Below, piece after piece: positions 1 through 7,673 of a stretch of DNA of 25,928 nt. The notes under the pieces were generated by a model, which saw only the letters and a list, made by a program, of their open reading frames with translations, was not told where the DNA came from and ran no database searches. The translations under genes were made by a program, and so were the position numbers. This DNA is from a virus. Numbering within the stretch: position 1 is the first letter of the stretch; each line of letters begins with the position of its first letter. Location: positions 1-25,928 of IMG/VR virus record IMGVR_UViG_3300033144_004187; one strand, given 5' to 3'.

Positions 1-1
1 T

Positions 2-3000
2 CTCTTTGATACAACGCCACCGGTAGCTCCTACGGGTATCGTGGTGACCAGTGCAAACAACCAAGACAATACCAATGTTCCGTATGCTGAAATAACATGG
101 GGGCCAAACCCAGAAAACGACTTAGCTCTTTATGGTCTGTTCAGGAAGACAGGAGCAGGAGTTCCTGCTAATGAAGATGACTACTGGGGACTTATGGGTG
201 TTCCTAGTTCAGGAACAAGACAGGCTAGAGACTATGGTGTACTTGAAGGTGAATCCTACTGGTATGCTATGAGGGCTCAGGACCGTGCAGGTCTTTGGTC
301 TCCTCTTGGTAGTGGATACCCTGGTCCGATTGTAATTGGTGATGTAACGGGGCCAGCGGCCCCTGTTGATCTCTACCTCAACGATGTCAATACAGGATTC
401 AGCAACACACCCATAGATTATCCAGCGGCCAAGTTTGATGTGATTATGCCGTCCGATAGTGACTTGGGGTTCTTGGATATCTATGTGACGAATCCTTCTC
501 CAGGCAGTGCATCTACTGACTGGGGAATAGCACTTCCATACACTAGCATTCCTGTTGTTCCTAATGGAAGTGGGCATTTCCAATATGTTGAAAATACTGC
601 TGGGCAGAATGTTCGATTCTTCTTTAGGACCAGAGACAAGTCTGGAAATTACGATGTCACTAATCCTCCAACCAATTTGATTGTTTCATACAACGTTGGT
701 TTGATTGATACTATTCCTCCTGCTACACCAACAAACATAGCAGTTACGACAGCCTTGATGCCAGGTGGAATCAATACTCCCTATGTGGATGTGACATGGG
801 ATGCTAATACAGAGGCAGATCTAGACCTATATGGTGTCTTCAAGAAGAAGGGTACTGGTGCTCCCGCATCGGATGATGAATACTGGCCAGTGGTTGGTAT
901 TCCCACTAGCGGAGCCCTGAGCTTCCGCGACATGGCGGTACAACCAGGAGAGACATATTGGTATGGAATGAGAGCCAAGGATAATTCAGGTAACTGGTCA
1001 GACCTTGGAACATCCAGTCCTGCTTCTCTTGTTGCAGGAGAGAATACACCCCCAGCCACACCAACTAATGTGGTAGTAACCACAGCAAACGAAGCAGATG
1101 AAACCAACGCACCATATGTAAATGTCACATGGGATGCTAACAGTGAAACTGATGTTGATCTATATGGTGTGTTCAGAGCGATAGGAACATCACCTCCTAC
1201 TAGTGAAGATGACTACTGGGGTATTGTTGGTGTTCCTCCATCTGGTGGAGCATTACAATTCAAAGATAGAGCAGTACAGGAGGGTCAAGATTACTGGTAT
1301 GGTGTGCGGGCTAAGGATACTGGTGGATTGTGGTCACCGATTGGCAGCGGAGATGTTGGTCCAATCACAGCAGGTGATACAACAGGCCCAGCCGACATAG
1401 TGAGTGTTGATATCAACGGAACACCAATGACTCTTGATACCAGTGGGAATATCAATGATTGGATTGTGAACTTTGATATGCTCATGCCTTCTGATTCTGA
1501 TTTGAAGAACGTGGTCTTGTATGTAGATAAGGATGCAGCTTATGACCCTGTTGCTTCCTGGGCTGAATCAGTAGAGTGGTTTACTTTGGATGTAACTCCT
1601 GATAGCACAGGTACTATTTCATTCATAGAAAGAACACCGGGACGACCAAATCGCTTCTTCTTCAGAACTAAGGACAAGTCTGGAAACTTCAGCTCTGCTG
1701 ATCCTCCTAAGTGGGTATACCTGAACTTACTCAGAGGTGGTTCGGACACAACACCACCAACAGCACCAACCGGCGTTGCTCTAGTTACTGATACCATCGA
1801 TGATACTAGTAGGAAGAGCTATGTTGATATCAGTTGGTTCCCAAGTCCAGAAATTGATGTGGCTGGTTACAAAGTCTACAGGACTATACCTGGAACAGAC
1901 ATCTGGGAAACCATAGCTGATGTCTCAGCCAGTGGTGCCACATCCTACAGGGATGTGGGAGTTGTGACGGGTTCAGGATATGTCTATGGTGTGACGGCCT
2001 ATGATACTTCTTTCAACGAGAGCACAACAAATCGATGGGAGCCAGAGCTAAACTCTCCTGCTCTCTTCCAGTTATTGAAAGCTGATGATATTCCGGTTGT
2101 TGCTAGCGGAAGTAATCTAGCAACGTGGCCTGCTACAATTGGAGCAGATGGTGTCGAGGCTACACCCAGCCAACAGCCACTATACGGTACAGATATTCTG
2201 AATGGTCTTCCTGGTGTTGAGTTTGATAGAGCCCGACTTGGTGGTTTCGATCTAGATGCTTTGAGTCATCCAGCAAGTGATTACACTTTTGGTTTTATTA
2301 TCAACCCAGGCCCAACCGGCGATTTGATAGAAGACGAAAAATGGTTTGATGTGCAGACTGATGTTTTCTCCCTTTCCCAGGATGTCGCAGGAAATGGATA
2401 TGACTATTACGACGGATCTTTCCATACGGTGGGTGATGTTCAAGAAGGACCTCAAACCACTATCTTCACCATCGAGTCGGGTGTTGGTATTGAAGCATTC
2501 CGTGATGGAACCAGCATAGGAACCCAAACCACCAATGATGTCCAAAGAGCAATAACAAATCAAATCGGACTGGGCGCTCATAACAATATCGCCCTCAGGC
2601 ATTTCCATGGTTTCATGCATGAGGTTGCTGTCTGGGATATACCACTCAGTGACGAAGCTAGGGAGTCATTTGAAGGATACGCAGCCTGGAAGTACGGAAG
2701 AGTCTCTGCGTTGGACTCATCGCACACATACAAGACATACATGCCTATGGGATTTGAGACAGCATATACTGTTGCGGGTGACACCACACCACCAGGGTTT
2801 GTAACTGTTGTAAAAGTGAATGGTAATACAATCAGTGCTTACACCCCAGAGACAATTGTCAGACCACCTGACAGCGTAGCCAACTTCAGTTGGACCAACC
2901 CATCAGATACTGACCTCGTCAGGGTCAACATCTGGAGGAACGAGGTCTATGGAACTGGAAAGATTGCAAGTGCTTGGGCTGATGCAAACAAGTACATCGT

Positions 3001-5065
3001 TGGCACAGTCGATGCTGTACCAGGAGAGATATCACGCTTCTCATTGGTGGATACCACAGCAATAATTGGCGCTGATAAAACTGACTGGTTCTTCTTCACT
3101 GCTGTAGATAGGGCAGGGAATGAAGATACTACAACAGAACCAGCACTCGGCTCATTCTGCAAAGTCACTTGGGATAACAACGAAGTGCCCATTGCTGGTG
3201 GTATTAACATTACTGCAACGCCAGCTCCAAATTCACTTGGATGGCTGAACACCGCCCCAACTATATGGATAACACCACTGCTGACTGGTGGTTCTGATGT
3301 CTATTGGGTCAACTACTTCCCTTACAACGGTAATAACTTCTGGCAGCAACTTGGTCAGAACTTCGAGGATGTTGATGATGACACTCCTGCTTCTGGAATT
3401 ATGTTCAATGCTTACACAGAACACACAACTGGAGAGAGCAGGCAGGGACAGTATCTAATCAAACTGGATACTGTTGCGCCTGATGTATCAGCGGTCAATC
3501 TTAGTTTCGCTAGTGCGCCCGGTGCTGGTGCCAAGTTGAACTGGACATCACCAACGGATGATACCAGTGGACTGAAAGAGACTGAGATCTATAGGGCAAG
3601 AGCCAATGAGGGTGCTAGTATCATCGGTACCGTACCAGCAGGTAGCACAGAGTTTCTTGATGGTGATGCCGCCCCTAGTGAGTTCTATTTCTACTGGCTC
3701 AAGGGTAGAGACTACGCTGATAACCTTTCAGTGTTGTCAGCTGGTGCCAGCGGTCAGGTGAATCCAACAGCTTGGGACGCGCACGTTAACTGGCTGGACA
3801 ACTCTTCATTTGAAAGACCAGACCCACTCGGCGTCAACTTGTTTGATACTTGGGACGACCACGGTAGTCCACAATCCACAGGTGATGCTGCTCACGGATT
3901 GGTTGGTGTTGTAGTGGATACAACCAACTGGGTAAGTCAACCGGGTATACCACTGATTGGAAAACATTATATGTTCTCTAGCTATGTTCAGTCATTGGAA
4001 GCAGTACCCACCAGTGTACCAAGACTGATTCTAACCTTCAAAGACCTAACAGGGACACAGACAGAGCAGCTCGTTATGTCAGCTAGTGGTGTAAATGCTT
4101 TTGGTGGTGGATACAACAGAGTTCACCAGGATGTGGCGCTGAATGGTTGGGTCATAGGTCCTGATGGTTCAACCGAGACTGAGTATCAGTACGATCCTAA
4201 TGCTGTCACGGTTGATGTCCATCTATATCAAGGTGTTGGAGCTGAGACTGTAATGTGGGATGGAGTGATGATGCAGGAGGTTGTTGGTAGCTCTGGAGCT
4301 TGGACCAGCTATGAAACAGGTGAAGCTGCACCAACCACTTACTACGATAGCAGGGTTCTCAACAGGGACCGGATCAATGCCTATGTGGGACGATTTGCTG
4401 AGATTTATGCGAACAACATTACTGCTGGTGTAGTGACATCTTCAGATGGCACTACATACTTCGACCTGGACAATGATGTGATTGTTATGGAGCACGCTAC
4501 TGAAACAGGAAGCCTTCTCGAATTGAGATTGGAGAGTGATGTAACAAGTATCTCTGAGGCTGGTTTTGTCAGGGAGATGGTTGGTGTGACCGAAACGGGT
4601 GTTGTGTTCAACAACTTCACCGGCACTTGGGACGGGACACCCGATGAACTGGGCCCCCTTCACTCACCAACTATATTCAGGCCTTGGTATGACTTCTCTA
4701 GTCTAGGAACTCCTTTGAGTTTCTTCAATGCTAGACGGTTTGTGGGCTACATAGAACTCTCAGCTGACTACCCTTGGATTTCCTGTACGTTTATGGGGGG
4801 TCAACTCTTCTGGAAGAACTTTGGTACAGGAGAGGTCAGATTTGAGCAGTTCCCTGGTCCGAGTATGGTACCAGCCACTTGGGATGGGGGTACTACCCAG
4901 TGGTCAGAAGGCGGGCTGATTCTCACTGAGTTTGGAGGGGAACCAAACGTAAGTGCAAGATATCAAGTCGATCTGCAGGTACGAATCTATCAACCTGATG
5001 GTGCCTGGACCGGACCTTGGCTGACCGCAATGGTTGGTGTGCACAAGAACTTGGAAAGCTACTAA
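2..5065 (+). CDS. Large modular tail/host-recognition protein, FN3 and LamG domains (5'-partial)
   Basis: The reading frame is already open at base 2 and encodes a normal domain start (DTTPPVAPTG) before the first internal start codon at 41, so the gene begins upstream and 1687 codons are visible. The product is a string of beta-sandwich domains. Fibronectin-III-like repeats lie at about nt 8-2045. A LamG/concanavalin-like domain lies at about 2066-2700 and ends in the typical EGYAAWKYG motif. Further Ig-like domains lie at about 2775-3745, followed by a carbohydrate-binding-like domain (NSSFERPD onward, about 3790-4300). The C-terminus around 4370-4490 (ITAGVVTSSDGTTYFDLDND) resembles the end of phage central tail-tip or fibre proteins. 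I infer a virion surface protein for receptor or glycan binding. A baseplate or head-fibre location cannot be excluded. The tail-protein assignment is fairly firm; the exact receptor role is inference. Confidence 0.8.
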   Translation, partial: LFDTTPPVAPTGIVVTSANNQDNTNVPYAEITWGPNPENDLALYGLFRKTGAGVPANEDDYWGLMGVPSSGTRQARDYGVLEGESYWYAMRAQDRAGLWSPLGSGYPGPIVIGDVTGPAAPVDLYLNDVNTGFSNTPIDYPAAKFDVIMPSDSDLGFLDIYVTNPSPGSASTDWGIALPYTSIPVVPNGSGHFQYVENTAGQNVRFFFRTRDKSGNYDVTNPPTNLIVSYNVGLIDTIPPATPTNIAVTTALMPGGINTPYVDVTWDANTEADLDLYGVFKKKGTGAPASDDEYWPVVGIPTSGALSFRDMAVQPGETYWYGMRAKDNSGNWSDLGTSSPASLVAGENTPPATPTNVVVTTANEADETNAPYVNVTWDANSETDVDLYGVFRAIGTSPPTSEDDYWGIVGVPPSGGALQFKDRAVQEGQDYWYGVRAKDTGGLWSPIGSGDVGPITAGDTTGPADIVSVDINGTPMTLDTSGNINDWIVNFDMLMPSDSDLKNVVLYVDKDAAYDPVASWAESVEWFTLDVTPDSTGTISFIERTPGRPNRFFFRTKDKSGNFSSADPPKWVYLNLLRGGSDTTPPTAPTGVALVTDTIDDTSRKSYVDISWFPSPEIDVAGYKVYRTIPGTDIWETIADVSASGATSYRDVGVVTGSGYVYGVTAYDTSFNESTTNRWEPELNSPALFQLLKADDIPVVASGSNLATWPATIGADGVEATPSQQPLYGTDILNGLPGVEFDRARLGGFDLDALSHPASDYTFGFIINPGPTGDLIEDEKWFDVQTDVFSLSQDVAGNGYDYYDGSFHTVGDVQEGPQTTIFTIESGVGIEAFRDGTSIGTQTTNDVQRAITNQIGLGAHNNIALRHFHGFMHEVAVWDIPLSDEARESFEGYAAWKYGRVSALDSSHTYKTYMPMGFETAYTVAGDTTPPGFVTVVKVNGNTISAYTPETIVRPPDSVANFSWTNPSDTDLVRVNIWRNEVYGTGKIASAWADANKYIVGTVDAVPGEISRFSLVDTTAIIGADKTDWFFFTAVDRAGNEDTTTEPALGSFCKVTWDNNEVPIAGGINITATPAPNSLGWLNTAPTIWITPLLTGGSDVYWVNYFPYNGNNFWQQLGQNFEDVDDDTPASGIMFNAYTEHTTGESRQGQYLIKLDTVAPDVSAVNLSFASAPGAGAKLNWTSPTDDTSGLKETEIYRARANEGASIIGTVPAGSTEFLDGDAAPSEFYFYWLKGRDYADNLSVLSAGASGQVNPTAWDAHVNWLDNSSFERPDPLGVNLFDTWDDHGSPQSTGDAAHGLVGVVVDTTNWVSQPGIPLIGKHYMFSSYVQSLEAVPTSVPRLILTFKDLTGTQTEQLVMSASGVNAFGGGYNRVHQDVALNGWVIGPDGSTETEYQYDPNAVTVDVHLYQGVGAETVMWDGVMMQEVVGSSGAWTSYETGEAAPTTYYDSRVLNRDRINAYVGRFAEIYANNITAGVVTSSDGTTYFDLDNDVIVMEHATETGSLLELRLESDVTSISEAGFVREMVGVTETGVVFNNFTGTWDGTPDELGPLHSPTIFRPWYDFSSLGTPLSFFNARRFVGYIELSADYPWISCTFMGGQLFWKNFGTGEVRFEQFPGPSMVPATWDGGTTQWSEGGLILTEFGGEPNVSARYQVDLQVRIYQPDGAWTGPWLTAMVGVHKNLESY
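8..2045 (+). repeat. Two interleaved classes of protein-domain repeats
   Basis: Inside the large tail gene two domain types alternate. Type A carries the pattern DTTPP-x-APTN, then YVDVTWDxNxExD, LYGVF, DDYW, GxPxSG, and GExYWYGMRAKD. Type A copies start near 8, 706, 1045 and 1744; the last is diverged. Type B carries MPSDSDL and later RFFFRTKDKSGN, with copies near 346 and 1381, giving the order A-B-A-A-B-A. Copies are partly conserved at DNA level: the 17-base string gaagatgactactgggg occurs at 173-189 and again at 1205-1221. This indicates tandem duplication and possible recombination between copies. Confidence 0.75.
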
Positions 5066-5075
5066 GGAGAAAACG

Positions 5076-5327
5076 ATGAGTGTAGACAACACAACAATAA
5101 CCTTCCAGGATAGGAGGGATGAAGACCCTAAAATGGTGATCTGTATCTTTACAGACATACCAGATGAACTGAGCAAGAGAGAGATTAAGTTCTTGTTCCA
5201 GAAGGCAGCAAGGCAAGCAATGAAAGCAGTGGATGTTGACCCTTCATATGTCGATATAGACAAACTTAGAGCAGCAAGGGATGCTGGTGATATATCCCAA
5301 GCAATCTTTGATCAACTAACCAGCTAG
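5076..5327 (+). CDS. Small protein of unknown function (83 aa)
   Basis: I do not recognise this protein. The start chosen is ATG 5076, which follows AAGGAG at 5064-5069; the upstream in-frame GTG at 5034 lies inside the preceding gene and has no comparable ribosome site. The product is small and charged with an acidic N-terminal half (QDRRDEDPK), a central predicted helix rich in Lys and Arg (SKREIKFLFQKAARQAMKAV) and another near the C-terminus. No membrane segment or metal-binding motif is visible. It sits 10 bases after the large tail protein and 8 bases before the methyltransferase-like gene, so it is co-transcribed with virion genes. It could be a minor virion or chaperone-like protein, but this is only a guess from context. 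Confidence 0.65.
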   Translation: MSVDNTTITFQDRRDEDPKMVICIFTDIPDELSKREIKFLFQKAARQAMKAVDVDPSYVDIDKLRAARDAGDISQAIFDQLTS

Positions 5328-5335
5328 GGAGCGAA

Positions 5336-5722
5336 ATGAGAAGCAGCTGTAGAATTGACAGAAAAGGGGATCTCTACATCCATGGTATCCCTGTGTCTTG
5401 GTCAAGAGATGTGGAGTATTTCAAAACAAAAATGCTACCTAACCCAGCGGGAGATATTCTTATGCTGGGGCTTGGTCTGGGTAATGATGTGGTTTGGTGT
5501 TTGGAACACCCAATCAAGAAAATAGTGGTTGTTGAGTCAGTACCAGATGTAATTTCTCTGTTCAAGACTCGACAGCCAGCTCACGCTCATGATTCTAGAT
5601 TGGAGATCATTTGTGGATCATTTCCTGAATGCCTCAATCTAGAGGGGGTCAACTTTGACGCAGTCATTTACTCTATCGATAATTACAAGTTCGTGGACAT
5701 AGGAGACAAGAATGAATCGTAA
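5336..5722 (+). CDS. Truncated class I SAM-methyltransferase-like protein (128 aa)
   Basis: The sequence has the first half of a Rossmann-type methyltransferase. Residues 40-50 (DILMLGLGLGN) match motif I, the glycine-rich SAM loop. E67 in KIVVVESVPDV is the acidic residue that usually holds the ribose. RLEIICGSFPE at 88-98 and FDAVIYSID at 107-115 look like the next two strands. The N-terminal part (GDLYIHGIPVSWSRD) resembles the lead-in of spermidine-synthase-like family members. Complete enzymes of this fold are usually about 200 residues or more; here the last strands are missing and the protein stops 13 residues after the motif IV strand. Start ATG 5336 follows GGGAG at 5327-5331. The 3' end overlaps the next gene by 11 bases. 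It may bind SAM without catalysis, or act on a virion component; the substrate is unknown. Confidence 0.6.
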   Translation: MRSSCRIDRKGDLYIHGIPVSWSRDVEYFKTKMLPNPAGDILMLGLGLGNDVVWCLEHPIKKIVVVESVPDVISLFKTRQPAHAHDSRLEIICGSFPECLNLEGVNFDAVIYSIDNYKFVDIGDKNES

Positions 5723-7673
5723 AGGTGTAGACAGACCACACGAGAGAGATTTCTTCGATCACAGGCCTGATATCCGAAAGAGCCCTGAGAACCTAGCCGA
5801 GGCTCAGGATGGTCTTTACAGGGACGCGGAGCCTGATGCTACTGGTCTGTCTCATAGGGTAGTTGACTACATAGATGATTTTGAGATCCTGGATCAAAAA
5901 CTAGATGAGCTGGATCAGCTTATCTATGATCAGCAGTTCAACCTGAGTATTCCTATCGATCCAAACGATAGACCAGACTTGGCTAAGGCCATTGTTTGTA
6001 TTGGTGGAGAGAACCCGAATATCATTGACTACGCCACATACCAGAAAGCCCACGAGTACTGGAAAGATCCTATCACCCCCATGTGGGGGTTTGATCCCAA
6101 GGAGATCAAGACCAGAGAAGAGGGTGAGAAGTCTCTAGTTGCATCAGCTCTAGCACAATCAGCCAAGGTCTTTTCTATGACCATGAAGTTTGTCATTGGT
6201 GGTACCCTGGAGTTTGCTGCTAAGAAGGCAATCCCATTTCCTCTAAAGGCACTACGAGCGCCATTCCTCAAGTGGGCTAAGAAGCTCAAAGACTCAGCCA
6301 CCAACGATATGAATGCTGATGATACCATCGAGAAGCTAAAGGATCTCGCTGATAACGAACAACCTCTTCAGGAGCCTCTAACAACAGATGGGATTCTGGG
6401 TGAAGCAATTGCAGCAGGAGATGGGGTCGAGATCAACAAGTTTGCTTGTGGTAACAGGATCGCAGAGTATGTACACCGGAGAGCCCTGGAGCATGACACA
6501 CCAGGAGCCAACCCTACCTCTTTCTACTACAGTGCCATCCATTCCTCTGTGACGACAGCCGCATCTGCCAAGAGAATGGTCTCTCATTTCTCTCTGGTTG
6601 GGACGCCAGGATATGGTAACGCTAACGGACAGAAGAGTTTAGTGCCTGCTAATAGTCCAGCTCTGAGCAAACTGACGAATCTGTTTGGATCCAATTCAAA
6701 AGAACTCATCGATAAGCTCAATGCCAGTACGCTTGGAAGTACGCCTGGAGGTACATCTGGTTTCTTCGATGTGGGCACAGGAACTGGATTTGGAGGGAAT
6801 GTAGCAACTCCATTCATTCAGGATGGACTAGAGACCAATATCCGGCTGGTAGATCATGCTCTCGGAACCCTCAGGTGGTGGTTCACAGGGCCTGATTTCA
6901 TCTGCTGTTTGATCAAGGGCCTGGGTCTTGTGGGTAAGTTGGATCTGAAATTCCTCTATACCATCAAATTCATCCTTTGGTACATCATGACCAAGGGAAC
7001 CAAGGAACTAGAGGGTGTCTGGGAGGACCGATATGCCACCCTGGATGCTATCATTTTGGGCCTGATGTCCAGGCTCTTGGGTATCCTGGATGTGATCAGC
7101 AATAGAGCTATCGATGGTGCATTTGACATGGTGATCAAGGGACTAAGTAACACCAACGCTGTTGCTTGTAGCCCACTTGATGAGCTTCTGGGCCTACTCA
7201 AGGGTGAGATGATAAATGTGAAATTGGATATCGGCGCACTCATCTGGTCTATCCGAGGAGAGTTTAAGCTATCTGAGGAAAAGGGATACAGGATTTCCAT
7301 AGCCGTAGAGAGAAAACAAAGACTTGAGCTGTTTTATCGTATTGTAAATGCTATAATTAACGCGTTGGAGACAGGGCAGTTATGCCGACAGGATGCTACC
7401 AAAGAAGACCTCGGGGTTGCTCAGCCACCCACCATTGAAGAGGTGGATGGATTCATTCGTAATCATTTCAGCAATGATTTCCAGGATTCTGAGCGTAGTC
7501 GTGCGTACATCATTGAGAAGTATGCACGCGATCCATTGACTGGACAGCCTTTGGACAAAGACCTTGTCCTCAACGAAACATCCGTTAGGGCTCAACTAGA
7601 GAACTGCGGGCAGGTCGGTGAGGAAACAGTAGAAGAAATCACACGCCTTCTCCGGGAGTGGAGATCACTATGA
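5712..7673 (+). CDS. Probable virion protein of unknown function (653 aa)
   Basis: I do not recognise a family. The 653-residue protein has an acidic, hydrophilic N-terminus with a short helical stretch (DQKLDELDQLIYDQQ). A hydrophobic/basic block follows (FSMTMKFVIGGTLEFAAKKA, about residues 154-173). A Gly/Ser/Thr-rich middle (TLGSTPGGTSGFFDVGTGTG) leads to a strongly hydrophobic central part with FICCLIKGLGLVGKLDLKF, TIKFILWYIM and AIILGLMSRLLGILDVI (about residues 395-460). These could be membrane-active or amphipathic helices. The C-terminus is charged and helical. Start ATG 5712 has AGGAG at 5701-5705. The gene ends in an ATGA overlap with the portal gene, so translation is probably coupled. 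Position next to the portal suggests an internal head, ejection or portal-associated protein, but this is inference. Confidence 0.7.
   Translation: MNRKGVDRPHERDFFDHRPDIRKSPENLAEAQDGLYRDAEPDATGLSHRVVDYIDDFEILDQKLDELDQLIYDQQFNLSIPIDPNDRPDLAKAIVCIGGENPNIIDYATYQKAHEYWKDPITPMWGFDPKEIKTREEGEKSLVASALAQSAKVFSMTMKFVIGGTLEFAAKKAIPFPLKALRAPFLKWAKKLKDSATNDMNADDTIEKLKDLADNEQPLQEPLTTDGILGEAIAAGDGVEINKFACGNRIAEYVHRRALEHDTPGANPTSFYYSAIHSSVTTAASAKRMVSHFSLVGTPGYGNANGQKSLVPANSPALSKLTNLFGSNSKELIDKLNASTLGSTPGGTSGFFDVGTGTGFGGNVATPFIQDGLETNIRLVDHALGTLRWWFTGPDFICCLIKGLGLVGKLDLKFLYTIKFILWYIMTKGTKELEGVWEDRYATLDAIILGLMSRLLGILDVISNRAIDGAFDMVIKGLSNTNAVACSPLDELLGLLKGEMINVKLDIGALIWSIRGEFKLSEEKGYRISIAVERKQRLELFYRIVNAIINALETGQLCRQDATKEDLGVAQPPTIEEVDGFIRNHFSNDFQDSERSRAYIIEKYARDPLTGQPLDKDLVLNETSVRAQLENCGQVGEETVEEITRLLREWRSL

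Noticed and set aside
8-2045. Repeated sequence considered as a CRISPR-like or intergenic repeat array
   Set aside because: Spacing and variation follow codons and protein domains within one continuous reading frame, so these are coding repeats.
2947-3424. Minus-strand ORFs antisense to the large tail gene and elsewhere
   Set aside because: All minus-strand ORFs are short, overlap well-supported + strand genes, and show no recognisable domains or ribosome sites.
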